A program made the position numbers and the translations under genes. The notes under the pieces were generated by a model. The model made no database searches and was not told the origin of the DNA. It saw nothing but the letters and a program-made list of their open reading frames with translations. Shown here one piece after another: positions 50,435 to 59,590 of a DNA stretch of 64,000 nt (position 1 is the first letter of the stretch; every line of letters starts with the position of its first letter). The stretch is from Chryseobacterium defluvii (GTDB taxonomy: Bacteria; Bacteroidota; Bacteroidia; Flavobacteriales; Weeksellaceae), in assembly GCF_003634775.1 (NCBI RefSeq), contig NZ_RBXB01000002.1, positions 1,047,721 through 1,111,720 on the forward strand, read 5' to 3'.

Positions 50435-51914
50435 ACAAATTATAATCTGTTCCGGAAGGCTTCAGCTTATAAATTTTTTCCAGAATTTTATTATCACTTT
50501 TGATATAATCTTTCACCCTGAATTCTTTTAATATTTTATAATGAGCTTTATAATATTCAGCATTTTCTCCTTCAAATAAATCCTGATAAGAAAGCAGGTA
50601 CTTCGGCTTCCTATTTTTTACCGTATTGATCCAGTAATTCTTTTTGTCTTTTTTAATTTCTTCCTGGATCTGTTTATCAACAAGACCTACTTCATCAATG
50701 GTTTTCAACCCTGAAAAATATGGGATATATCCTGCAGGCTCAAGGAAAATCCATTGGTTTTTGTCTTTTTCATAATTCCCTAGAAACAGTCCCATTTTTC
50801 TCCTGTAATTCCATTCTCCGTTTCCTGTAGCAATAGAATGTATGGTTTGAAAAGCGAGCATAGGAAGGATATAGAATAGGATCAGTAAAGAGAGCCACCA
50901 GTTTCTTTTTACTTTCTGTTCCAGCACAAAAATAAGAACCGGCACAAAAAGTAAGAGTTGCGGTACCCAATAATACCAGTCGAATAAACTTTTCTGGGAA
51001 ATGAAAATGATTTGTTTCGTCCATCCGAAAAGGAATATCATCCATAAGAAATAATTCCTTTTTTCCTTTTGCCTGATCAGGTAGATGAAACACAACAGCT
51101 CAAACAGTAAGATAACAATCGTCAGAGGATTAAAGTTTCCGGGTAATTTCAGCATTCCCCAGAAATTACCATAATTTGAAGTAAAATATTCTATGTTCTG
51201 TTGGGTCGTAAAATTGTGGTCATATAAAAGTTTTTTGGCAACAATCGTGTTATTGATCAATTCTCCAAAATACAACCAGTTGAACGCCAATGCCACGGAA
51301 ATACCTAAAATTCCGCCCAGAATATATTTTACCCTTAATCTTCTGTTGAAATAAGTATCCACTAAAAATACTATTCCCAGGAAGATCGCCGTATCAATTC
51401 TCGTAAATAATATCAGAACAGGCAATACAATCAGTGCCCATGTTTTATGTTTCCTGAATCCGTAATACAATAAGGCCATTTCCAGAAAGAAGAGTAACCC
51501 GTACTCCATTCCTAAGATAGAAATCTTTATAGAAGGAGGCAAAACTCCTAACAGGAATATGAAAACAGCTTTATGCCAGGGATTTTTTAAAACCAAATGA
51601 GATAAAAATAAGCTTCCTATTGTAAAAAGCAAGGAATTGAATATCAGAATGGGAACAATAAAGTTTTCTTTCCCAAAAATCAAATTGAATAAATAGGATA
51701 CAAAAACATACAAATGTGTGGTGGATGCAGAGATTTTTGTATTTCCGTTAAAGCCTATTACGCCGTAATCCAGTAAATTCTGGGCTACTCTCCAGGTGAT
51801 AAAAGAATCTTCCTGGATGTAACGGGTAAGCAAAAAAAGAAGCTTGAATACTACTGTAAATATTACAGCATATATTGGAATTTTACTGTTTTTTGATTCA
51901 GTCATTGTGCTCAT
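50415..51914 (-). CDS. Polytopic GT-C-type glycosyltransferase-like protein
   Basis: 499 residues with about ten membrane helices and an early loop YIQEDSFITWRVAQNLLDYG that fits the acidic, catalytic loop of GT-C glycosyltransferases (lipid-linked sugar donors). The C-terminal 120 residues are soluble. It ends inside an 8-bp tandem repeat. Upstream is the DUF2723 gene, a second large membrane protein of similar general class. Substrate unknown. Confidence 0.7.
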   Translation of the reverse strand: MSTMTESKNSKIPIYAVIFTVVFKLLFLLTRYIQEDSFITWRVAQNLLDYGVIGFNGNTKISASTTHLYVFVSYLFNLIFGKENFIVPILIFNSLLFTIGSLFLSHLVLKNPWHKAVFIFLLGVLPPSIKISILGMEYGLLFFLEMALLYYGFRKHKTWALIVLPVLILFTRIDTAIFLGIVFLVDTYFNRRLRVKYILGGILGISVALAFNWLYFGELINNTIVAKKLLYDHNFTTQQNIEYFTSNYGNFWGMLKLPGNFNPLTIVILLFELLCFIYLIRQKEKRNYFLWMIFLFGWTKQIIFISQKSLFDWYYWVPQLLLFVPVLIFVLEQKVKRNWWLSLLILFYILPMLAFQTIHSIATGNGEWNYRRKMGLFLGNYEKDKNQWIFLEPAGYIPYFSGLKTIDEVGLVDKQIQEEIKKDKKNYWINTVKNRKPKYLLSYQDLFEGENAEYYKAHYKILKEFRVKDYIKSDNKILEKIYKLKPSGTDYNLYERLKD

Positions 51915-51955
51915 TTATGTAGTACAAAGATAATCTTAAAATTCATGAAACCCAA

Positions 51956-51984
51956 TAAAAAAACGGAACCGAAGTTCCGTTTTA
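51956..51984 (-). terminator. Terminator after the DUF2723 gene
   Basis: 10-bp stem AAAACGGAAC/GTTCCGTTTT with loop CGAA; poly-A before it on the plus strand gives the minus-strand T-tract. Confidence 0.85.
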
Positions 51985-51995
51985 AAGTATGCTTT

Positions 51996-54900
51996 TTATT
52001 GTGTTGCTTTAATAATCGCAGTGGTAATCTGATTTTCCTTTTCTTTTGAATATGTGGAATCAAATGGTTGCATAATATCAAATAAATATTGGTAGAATGG
52101 TGTGATCTTCTGTACATTTTCCGATTCGCTCATTGCTTTTTCTTTTCCTAACTGCTGCAAATCCTTGATAAAAGCATTGAACTTCTTGTCGATCGGCTCA
52201 ATAGATTGAACCAGATAATCATAAGCTTTATCTTTCTGACCAATTTTTGTATAAGCATCCGTAACGGCTGAAACAACAAGAGAGTATTCCATTGGTTTTG
52301 CTCTCATCTGTTTTCTCAGGTACACCTGATCCGATTTACTTAAGCTTAGATAATAATCGTATTCTTCAAAGATTCCTTTTTTAAGGATTTCTGCCAATTT
52401 CAAGCCTTTCTGCTCCTGTCCTGCTACAATGTAACCATATACCATAGAGCTTAATGAACGGGGATCATTATATTTTTCAGCCGGAATTTCTTTAGCCGCT
52501 AAATCTAATAATTCAAGCGCCTTAGCTTTCTGTCCGCTCAATGAAAGCGCTGCTGCCGCTCTACTTGCCGCACCTCTATAGCTGATAATATTAGAAGTTG
52601 CCGTTTCATCAAAATGAGCGTTCAGATCTTTGAAATTACCCCATCTGAAGTTCTTTACTACATTGTATAGCGAATTGGCATCTACTCTACCCATATCTCC
52701 GTCGGCGTTTGCCTGAGTATGGATAGGAACCAGCCTGTAGCTGAATCCGTCGAACTGAAGATATTCGTCAAGGAAGAAAATATTCTCGCTGTCATAAATC
52801 CCTCCAGAAGAGAAATTGATCGGACGTTTCCAGTCGAAATTAGCTAACAGATCAAGCATAATCAGATTGTTTTTATAAAGAGTATTGCCTTTATAGTCAA
52901 TCATGATCTGATTCACTGTATTCGGAAGATCTGCCTGACTGATAATTCCAGCTTTCAAAGCATTTGCCTTATTAACAGGTAAAATGAATTTAGTTACCGG
53001 AAGAATATTATACTTTTCATATTTTTCTTCTCCAAAGTACATTTTCAGCAGCTCATCTTTTTGAGGAGACTTCATTTTGATGAAGTTCATTGCTTCTTTC
53101 AACGTCATTGAGTCCTGGGTCAGGTACTTTCTGAACTGTTGGAATTCTGTTTCAGGAGCTCCCTGCTCTTTTAGCATAGAGAATAAACCTTCCCAATCAT
53201 CTTTTTTCATCAGATAGATCTGATCGTTCACACCGTCTCTGTAATCCTCATGAGTCAACTGGCTCGGAATAGCAGAAGCGTTGTATGTTTTTCTCTTGAT
53301 CTGATCGATATTCCATGGAGTTGATGCCAACGTAAAGTTCACCACTTTTACATCATCCCTGAATCTTTCAGTTTCTTGGATTGCCCAAACCGGATAGGTA
53401 TCATTATCCCCATACACGAATAAAATATCATCTTTCGGCAATGATTTCAATACTGAATAGGCATAATCATACGCTGTGTACCTGTTACTTCTGTCGTGTA
53501 CATTGTAATTCTGGAAGCCCATCATTAATGGAACGCCTAATAATACTACACCCGCTACAATATTTGCAACGTTGGATTTCACTTTTGATTGTAGGAACCA
53601 TAAAATAGCTCCAGCCCCCAATCCTATCCATATCGCAAATGCATAGAATGAGCCTACTAATGCGTAATCTCTTTCCCGCGGTTCAAAAGGCTTCATTCCG
53701 GTATAGAAAACAATTCCGACACTCGTTAAAATGAATAATGATAACAAAGCGTAGAATCTTCCAAAATCTCTGTTTAATTGGAAGAAGAAACCGATCAATC
53801 CTAAAATTAAAGGTAAAAAGAAGAACTTCACCGTGCTTTCATTCTTGAATTTTGCCGGCATTTTATCCTGGCTTCCCCATAAAGCATCATCAATAAATGA
53901 AATCCCTGAAATCCAGTTTCCATTGGTAATTTCCATATGCCCTTCCAAGTCATTTTGACGGCCTACGAAGTTCCACATCAGATATCTTACAAAATAGTAC
54001 CCGTTCTGGAATGTAATGAAGTAATCCATATTCTGGCCAAAAGAAGGTCTCTGAACATTGATCAGGTCATAAGGTCTTACTTTCAGGTAATCTGAAGCAG
54101 TAATGGACCCGTCTTCATATTTTTGTCTCAGTTCATCAAAGATCTGTTTAGCTTCCGGGTTGTCCGCAATTTCCTCATTTCCATAATTGAACGTAAAATC
54201 CGGAGCTCCATACATGGAAACATAATTGGACATCACGTCTTTATCCTCATTGAACATTCTCGGCATTAAGCTTACATGGGACTTATTGAATACATAATTG
54301 AATCGGTCTCCTGTTTTTCTATAGGTACCGGTTTTCTCATCTTTTTCATAGATATCCCCGGTTTTTACGGTTTTATAGCTTCCGTCTTCATTCTTTTCAA
54401 TTCCTTTTGCATCAAGGAAAGCGGTGTAGTTCTGTCCGTAAATGGTAGGCCAGTCTCCATATTGCTCCCTGTTATAATAATCCAGCATCCCGATAGCCGT
54501 ATCCGGATCATTAAGGTTCATCGGTGGATTGGCATTTGCTCTTATCGGAATTACCATCCAGCAAGAAAAACCGATGATCATATACACCACAGATAATGCA
54601 ACTGTCTGGTAAATATTTCTTTTGGCCTTTCTGGCATATTTAATCAAGAAATAACAGATAACGACCATTAAAATGAAAGCTGCAATAGTTCCGGAATGGA
54701 AAGGAAGCCCTAATCCGTTCACAAAGAATATTTCCAGTTTTCCGAACAACGTCATGATAACCGGGAAAATAATCTTGAAAACAAAAGCTAAAACAACCAG
54801 TGTAATAGCATTGGCCCAGATAAAGCTCTTCCATGTAAATTTGTAATTTCTTGCATAATATATTAAACACACTGCAGGGATTGCCAGCATACACATCATG

Positions 54901-55481
54901 TGCACCCCAACAGAAAGCCCTAAAATAAAGAAGATCAAAATAATCCATCTTTCATTATCCGGAGCCGTGTACTCGTTTTCCCATTTGGTGATCAACCAGA
55001 CTAATAATGCGATAAACATGGAAGCCATCGAGTATACTTCTCCCTCTACTGCAGAGAACCAAAAAGTATCGGAAAATGTAAAGCATAAAGCCCCGATTAC
55101 CCCGGCAAACAGAATAGAAATTTCCTGATGTTTTGTTACTTCTTCGAAATCTTTGTTCAAAAGCCTTCTCACCAGATGGGTAATCGTCCAGAACAAAAAT
55201 AAAATAGTAAACGCACTGAACAATGCTGACATTGCATTGATCACAATGGAATAATTTTCGCCTTTGCCTAATGCAAAGATTGCAGCCACAGCACCCACTA
55301 TCTGGAACAAAGCTGCTCCGGGAGCATGCGTTACTTCCAACTTCACTGCTGAAGAGATATACTCTCCACAGTCCCAAAAACTAAAATTAGGTTCTATAGT
55401 GGACAAGTACGTGAAAAATGCAATAACGAAAACAACCCATCCCAAAATGGTGTTCCATTGCCTAAAAGTCCAATTTTTCAT
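51996..55481 (-). CDS. DUF2723 membrane protein (protein O-mannosyltransferase-like)
   Basis: 1161 residues. The DUF2723 signature PNFSFWDCGEYISSAVKLEV then THAPGAALFQIVGA lies in residues 30-65, with about 12 membrane helices in the first 650. A soluble part follows with SLPKDDILFVYGDNDTYPVW, and C-terminal helical repeats resembling TPR (ALSLSGQKAKALELLDLAAK). The acidic residue in the first loop suits a GT-C enzyme. In Bacteroidota this family is a candidate for general protein O-glycosylation; that is inference. Confidence 0.85.
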   Translation of the reverse strand: MKNWTFRQWNTILGWVVFVIAFFTYLSTIEPNFSFWDCGEYISSAVKLEVTHAPGAALFQIVGAVAAIFALGKGENYSIVINAMSALFSAFTILFLFWTITHLVRRLLNKDFEEVTKHQEISILFAGVIGALCFTFSDTFWFSAVEGEVYSMASMFIALLVWLITKWENEYTAPDNERWIILIFFILGLSVGVHMMCMLAIPAVCLIYYARNYKFTWKSFIWANAITLVVLAFVFKIIFPVIMTLFGKLEIFFVNGLGLPFHSGTIAAFILMVVICYFLIKYARKAKRNIYQTVALSVVYMIIGFSCWMVIPIRANANPPMNLNDPDTAIGMLDYYNREQYGDWPTIYGQNYTAFLDAKGIEKNEDGSYKTVKTGDIYEKDEKTGTYRKTGDRFNYVFNKSHVSLMPRMFNEDKDVMSNYVSMYGAPDFTFNYGNEEIADNPEAKQIFDELRQKYEDGSITASDYLKVRPYDLINVQRPSFGQNMDYFITFQNGYYFVRYLMWNFVGRQNDLEGHMEITNGNWISGISFIDDALWGSQDKMPAKFKNESTVKFFFLPLILGLIGFFFQLNRDFGRFYALLSLFILTSVGIVFYTGMKPFEPRERDYALVGSFYAFAIWIGLGAGAILWFLQSKVKSNVANIVAGVVLLGVPLMMGFQNYNVHDRSNRYTAYDYAYSVLKSLPKDDILFVYGDNDTYPVWAIQETERFRDDVKVVNFTLASTPWNIDQIKRKTYNASAIPSQLTHEDYRDGVNDQIYLMKKDDWEGLFSMLKEQGAPETEFQQFRKYLTQDSMTLKEAMNFIKMKSPQKDELLKMYFGEEKYEKYNILPVTKFILPVNKANALKAGIISQADLPNTVNQIMIDYKGNTLYKNNLIMLDLLANFDWKRPINFSSGGIYDSENIFFLDEYLQFDGFSYRLVPIHTQANADGDMGRVDANSLYNVVKNFRWGNFKDLNAHFDETATSNIISYRGAASRAAAALSLSGQKAKALELLDLAAKEIPAEKYNDPRSLSSMVYGYIVAGQEQKGLKLAEILKKGIFEEYDYYLSLSKSDQVYLRKQMRAKPMEYSLVVSAVTDAYTKIGQKDKAYDYLVQSIEPIDKKFNAFIKDLQQLGKEKAMSESENVQKITPFYQYLFDIMQPFDSTYSKEKENQITTAIIKATQ

Positions 55482-55665
55482 AGTATTAAATCAATTACGC
55501 GAAAATAAGGTTTTTAGTTCATTCTATAGTGATTTTAACAAAATTTAAAAAATTTGGCGCAGTTTTTGAGACCATTCAAAGGCTGGATTGCAAAAGAAAA
55601 AATGAATATTTATTTATTGAGTACTTACTAATTCAACAAAAGTTTAAAAATTATTTATTTTTTTG

Positions 55666-55673
55666 TATTTTTG
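55666..55673 (+). promoter_or_regulatory. -7 promoter box before the cysteine-synthase-like gene
   Basis: TATTTTTG matches the consensus exactly, 31 bp before the ATG; the -33 region is T/A-rich without a clear TTTG. Confidence 0.5.
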
Positions 55674-55704
55674 CGGTCAGATTTTTATTGAAAAATAACA
55701 AATA

Positions 55705-56742
55705 ATGAGTAATGTTTACGATAATATCCTTGGCCTTATAGGAAACACTCCTATGGTGAAGCTAAATACTGTAACGAAAGATATTCCTGCAACCGTTTAT
55801 GCCAAGTTAGAATCATATAATCCTGGACATTCCACTAAAGACAGAATTGCTCTTCATATTATAGAAAACGCTGAGAAAAAAGGTTTATTAAATAAGGACT
55901 CCGTAGTGGTGGAAACTACGTCTGGAAACACAGGATTTTCTCTTGCCATGGTTTGTATTATCAAAGGGTATAAATGTATTCTTGCTGTGAGCGACAAAAC
56001 AAAACCTGAGAAGATTTCTTATCTGAAAGCACTCGGTGCTACAGTATATGTTTGTCCGGCCAATGTTCCCGCAGATGATCCGAGATCTTATTATGAAGTT
56101 GCTAAAAGAATTGCTTCAGAAACACCTAATTCGGTATACATCAATCAGTACTTCAATGAACTGAATATTGATGCCCATTATCAGACTACGGGTCCTGAAA
56201 TCTGGGAGCAGACAGAAGGTAAGATTACCCATCTTTTTGCCTGTACCGGAACCGGAGGAACTTTATCCGGCTCAGCCAAATTCCTGAAAGAAAAAAATCC
56301 TGATATTAAAATCATTGGTGTAGATGCTGACGGCTCTATTCTTAAGTCTTATCACGAAACAGGCAAAATCCATAAGGAGGATGTTCACCCTTACCAGATT
56401 GAAGGAATGGGGAAAAACTTAATCCCCACTGCCCTTTTATTTGATAAGGTGGATGAATTTGTAAGGGTAAATGATGAAATGTCAGCGTACAGAACCCGTG
56501 AGGTGGCTTTAAAGGAAGCAATCATGGGGGGTTATACCACAGGAGCTGTTACTCAGGCATTGCTACAGTATGCACAATCTCATGAATTTTCAAAAGATGA
56601 TGTGATTGTTTTGATCTATCCTGACCACGGTTCCAGATACATCACCAAGGTGTATAGTGATAAGTGGATGGCAGAGCAAGGTTTTATCAACAATTGTGTT
56701 CACAATTATGATGAAGTTTTCAAAACAGAATTCATTAAATAA
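55705..56742 (+). CDS. Cysteine-synthase-like PLP enzyme, candidate cysteate synthase
   Basis: 345 residues, fold type II. PLP Lys45 lies in NPGHSTKDRIA (ordinary cysteine synthases have NPGGSVKDR), the phosphate/substrate loop in TTSGNTGFSLAM, and the Gly loop in CTGTGGTLSG. Cysteine synthase or cystathionine beta-synthase-like activity is the conservative call. Its partner directly downstream is an SPT-like acyltransferase; in capnine-producing Flavobacteriia the two steps are cysteate synthase (phosphoserine plus sulfite) and cysteate acyltransferase. I therefore favour cysteate synthesis, moderately sure. Confidence 0.85.
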   Translation: MSNVYDNILGLIGNTPMVKLNTVTKDIPATVYAKLESYNPGHSTKDRIALHIIENAEKKGLLNKDSVVVETTSGNTGFSLAMVCIIKGYKCILAVSDKTKPEKISYLKALGATVYVCPANVPADDPRSYYEVAKRIASETPNSVYINQYFNELNIDAHYQTTGPEIWEQTEGKITHLFACTGTGGTLSGSAKFLKEKNPDIKIIGVDADGSILKSYHETGKIHKEDVHPYQIEGMGKNLIPTALLFDKVDEFVRVNDEMSAYRTREVALKEAIMGGYTTGAVTQALLQYAQSHEFSKDDVIVLIYPDHGSRYITKVYSDKWMAEQGFINNCVHNYDEVFKTEFIK

Positions 56743-56767
56743 AAAATAATAAATCACGATACAAATC

Positions 56768-56800
56768 AAGCCTTTTTGTAGATCATAAAGGCTTTTTTAC
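56768..56800 (+). terminator. Weak terminator or attenuator between the two PLP genes
   Basis: Stem AAGCCTTT/AAAGGCTT (56768-56775, 56787-56794) with T6. It lies between genes on the same strand and may only reduce read-through. Confidence 0.65.
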
Positions 56801-56817
56801 TTAAAAATTACTTAATA

Positions 56818-58092
56818 ATGTTGGATATTTTTGAAAGAATAAAAGAAAATCCAGGACCTCTTGGACAGTTTGCAGATTACGGTGAAGGTTATTTTATTTT
56901 CCCAAGGCTGGAAGGCCCTATCGGACCAAGGATGCAGTTTCAGGGAAAGGAAGTAATTTTCTGGAGCGCTAATGACTATCTGGGAATGTGTAATCACCCT
57001 GAAGTGCTGGAAGCAGATGCGAAAGCTGCTGCAGAATTCGGAATGTTCTACCCGATGGGAGCGAGAGCGATGTCCGGGGAGACAGAACAACATTTACAAT
57101 TGGAAAGAGAATTGGCAGATTTCGTTCAGAAAGAATCCGCCTATTTATTGAATTTCGGTTATCAGGGAATGGTTTCCACGATTGATGCTTTAGTAAGCAG
57201 AAATGATGTAATCGTTTATGATGTAGATTCTCACGCTTGCATCGTTGACGGTGTAAGGTTGCACTCCGGAAAAAGATTTACCTACAGACATAATGATATT
57301 GCAAGTCTTGAAAAGAACCTTCAGAGAGCCACGAAAGTAGCGGAAGAAACAGGAGGAGGAATCTTAGTGATTACTGAAGGGGTTTTCGGAATGAGAGGGC
57401 AGCAAGGTAAATTGAAAGAAATTTGCGAGCTGAAATCAAAATATCAATTCAGATTATTGGTAGATGATGCACACGGATTCGGTACGCTGGGTAAAACGGG
57501 AGCCGGAGCAGGTGAAGAGCAAGGCTGCCAGGATCAGATTGATGTGTACTTCTCTACATTTGCCAAATCTATGGCTGGTTTCGGAGCTTTTATTGCAGGA
57601 GACAAAGAAATCATCAGATATTTGAAATTTAACTTAAGATCTCAGATCTTTGCGAAGTCTTTAACAATGCCAATGGTCATCGGAGCATTGAAAAGGTTGG
57701 AATTGTTAAGAACAAGACCTGAAATCAAAGCTAAACTTTGGGAGAATACAAACAAATTACAGAATGGCCTTAAAGAAAGAGGCTTCAACATTGGAGACAC
57801 CAATACTTGTGTAACTCCGGTAATGATGCAGGGGACTCCTGTAGAAGCTACGCTTTTGGTAAAGGATTTAAGAGAAAACTACAGAATATTTACATCTGTT
57901 GTAGTATACCCTGTAATTCCTAAAGGGATGATCTTATTAAGGCTAATTCCTACTGCATCTCATACAGATGCTGAAATCAATGAAACACTTGCAGCCTTTG
58001 AAGCAATCCATGATAAACTGGTAAGTGGATATTACAAGGAACAGGAGCAAAGATTATTACAGGAGCAAGGTTTAAGTTTTAAACCGATTTAA
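56818..58092 (+). CDS. Alpha-oxoamine synthase, candidate cysteate/serine acyltransferase
   Basis: 424 residues, fold type I. FWSANDYLGMCNHPEV, VDDAHGFGTLGKTGAG (Asp216 for the PLP ring, His219) and STFAKSMAGFGAF with Lys250 are the marks of the serine palmitoyltransferase/AONS/KBL family. In Flavobacteriia a member of this family joins cysteate with an acyl chain to start capnine/sulfobacin sulfonolipids, while another makes sphingolipids; sequence alone cannot separate them here. The place after the candidate cysteate synthase favours sulfonolipid synthesis. Cytosolic or membrane-associated. Confidence 0.85.
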   Translation: MLDIFERIKENPGPLGQFADYGEGYFIFPRLEGPIGPRMQFQGKEVIFWSANDYLGMCNHPEVLEADAKAAAEFGMFYPMGARAMSGETEQHLQLERELADFVQKESAYLLNFGYQGMVSTIDALVSRNDVIVYDVDSHACIVDGVRLHSGKRFTYRHNDIASLEKNLQRATKVAEETGGGILVITEGVFGMRGQQGKLKEICELKSKYQFRLLVDDAHGFGTLGKTGAGAGEEQGCQDQIDVYFSTFAKSMAGFGAFIAGDKEIIRYLKFNLRSQIFAKSLTMPMVIGALKRLELLRTRPEIKAKLWENTNKLQNGLKERGFNIGDTNTCVTPVMMQGTPVEATLLVKDLRENYRIFTSVVVYPVIPKGMILLRLIPTASHTDAEINETLAAFEAIHDKLVSGYYKEQEQRLLQEQGLSFKPI

Positions 58093-58112
58093 TGAAATGA
58101 TCTGATAAAAAT

Positions 58113-58144
58113 AAAAGAGACTGTTTTTCACAGTCTCTTTTTTA
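58113..58144 (+). terminator. Rho-independent terminator
   Basis: Stem AAAAGAGACTG/CAGTCTCTTTT with a long T-tail, 21 bp after the acyltransferase gene. Confidence 0.9.
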
Positions 58145-58227
58145 TTGCTCATCTGTTGATTCCTATTTTTTAGTTTACCTAATTAGTATGAAATCCAATT
58201 CCTGATTTGAGACAGGCTCTTTTACCA

Positions 58228-58539
58228 TTATATTTTATATTGATAAACTTTTCTCCATCTGGCTACCGTATTTCGGCTTAACTTAAATTCTAACGCCAGT
58301 TGAGTATTATTGATATTACACTTTTTCTGATACCTGAGCATTTCAAGAATGGAATCTTCATCATAAGATTTTGACTGTTGGGTAATGTGAGAATCTTTCA
58401 GTATTTGCTTTTGGGCTATTAAATTATTAAATTTTATAATTTCTATGCTTTTGTTAAGCTTAGGAACCGAAATAGCCCCGTCTAAACCTTTACATTTTAA
58501 AAGGTCCTGATAAATTTTCTGATAATTAGGTGTTTTCAT
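58228..58539 (-). CDS. Small helix-turn-helix protein A
   Basis: 103 residues from the ATG at 58539 (an ATG at 58569 would overlap the upstream gene by 19 bp). The end, MLRYQKKCNINNTQLALEFK then LSRNTVARWRKVYQYKI, is a HTH of the Fis/transposase-like kind. Such small HTH genes are common in Chryseobacterium and some are labelled transposase; no DDE domain or terminal repeats are seen. Forms a pair with the next gene. Confidence 0.7.
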   Translation of the reverse strand: MKTPNYQKIYQDLLKCKGLDGAISVPKLNKSIEIIKFNNLIAQKQILKDSHITQQSKSYDEDSILEMLRYQKKCNINNTQLALEFKLSRNTVARWRKVYQYKI

Positions 58540-58550
58540 TATATAAGTAT

Positions 58551-58982
58551 TTAGTGTTTTCTTAACCATTTATAAATAGTGGTTCTGGGAATATTATATT
58601 CTTCCATGACTTGTGATACTGTTTTTTGGTTGGAGGTAACCAGGCCCACCAGAAATTCTTTAATTTCCCGGGTATAAATATTCTTTCTGAAAAGAATTTT
58701 ATCTCCGGTTTCTCTTACCTTTTTGTTATTTTTGGTATGAGAAATCCCATCATACAACAAAAGATGGGTCACATACAGCCGGAAGAAATCATACTCCACC
58801 AACTTGCTCCATTTCAGAAGCAGATCCGTATCTATGTTTTTTTCTTCATACATTCTGATAATCTCCTGTTCTCCTACTTTGAAGAAATTACAAATCCTTT
58901 CCATGGAAATATCTTTTTGTATGACCTGCTCTTTGATACAGCTTCCTATATGTATCTTTTTAAAATCTATACCCATAATCAT
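58551..58982 (-). CDS. Small helix-turn-helix protein B
   Basis: 143 residues. The N-terminus GSCIKEQVIQKDISMERICNF suggests a first HTH (XRE-like: MERICNFFKVGEQEIIRMYE). The C-terminal QKTVSQVMEEYNIPRTTIYK is a second HTH. It probably regulates genes rather than acting as transposase, and precedes protein A by 11 bp. Targets unknown; the secreted-protein genes upstream (59-64 kb) are candidates by position only. Confidence 0.7.
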   Translation of the reverse strand: MIMGIDFKKIHIGSCIKEQVIQKDISMERICNFFKVGEQEIIRMYEEKNIDTDLLLKWSKLVEYDFFRLYVTHLLLYDGISHTKNNKKVRETGDKILFRKNIYTREIKEFLVGLVTSNQKTVSQVMEEYNIPRTTIYKWLRKH

Positions 58983-59041
58983 TGAATATTGGTTTTTTTA
59001 ACGCTTTTTCCCGTCATCCATAATAGATTGTGGATCATTTG

Positions 59042-59563
59042 TTAGGGTTTCCAGAAAGACCACACTGTTCCATTGAAAACAGCTAGTTGGTGCTTTACAT
59101 TATCATAGACGATCATCCCCGCAGCAGGATTGATGATATTCAAATGCGGGCTGTCTGTTTTGGGAAGGATCATGGCCTTATTGGTATCCGTTAATACCAG
59201 AATCCCGGGTGTAACATTGGTATTAGCATTCACTCCTATGGCTGTTTTTGCGGCAGCCTGCTCCGAGAGCGGGTCCTGTAATGTAGTATTCACAACTCCG
59301 GTAGTATCTACACTCAGGTCAAACCAACTTCCGTTTTTTCGGTATTTTATTTTCTTATCGGTAGTATCATAGATCATAGTCCCATCTACAGCTCCTGTTA
59401 CAGCTGCTGCAGAAGTTACCCAAGGCAAAAGCAGTCCTCTTGACTCTGTGCTTGCGAATTCTAAAGAAACAGAGGAGTTTGTTACTGAGCTTTTGCCTAT
59501 GGCCACCTGTGAATAGACACAGGCGGAAATAATGACCAATATTGATATGAATGTTTTTTTCAT
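59042..59563 (-). CDS. Secreted protein of unknown function
   Basis: 173 residues with signal peptide (MKKTFISILVIISACVYSQ). Two similar modules, DGTMIYDTTDKKIKYRKNGSWFDL and AAGMIVYDNVKHQLAVFNGTVWSFW, share the GxMxYD...K...NGxW pattern common at the ends of flavobacterial surface proteins. It follows the 1112-residue gene by 27 bp and shares this module with its C-terminus. Confidence 0.78.
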   Translation of the reverse strand: MKKTFISILVIISACVYSQVAIGKSSVTNSSVSLEFASTESRGLLLPWVTSAAAVTGAVDGTMIYDTTDKKIKYRKNGSWFDLSVDTTGVVNTTLQDPLSEQAAAKTAIGVNANTNVTPGILVLTDTNKAMILPKTDSPHLNIINPAAGMIVYDNVKHQLAVFNGTVWSFWKP

Positions 59564-59590
59564 TTTAGTATGATTAGAAGATTAGCTTTA

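Noticed and set aside
58228..58982. Insertion sequence at the two small HTH genes
   Set aside because: No transposase catalytic domain, no terminal inverted repeats and no target duplication could be seen, so they are listed as HTH regulators.
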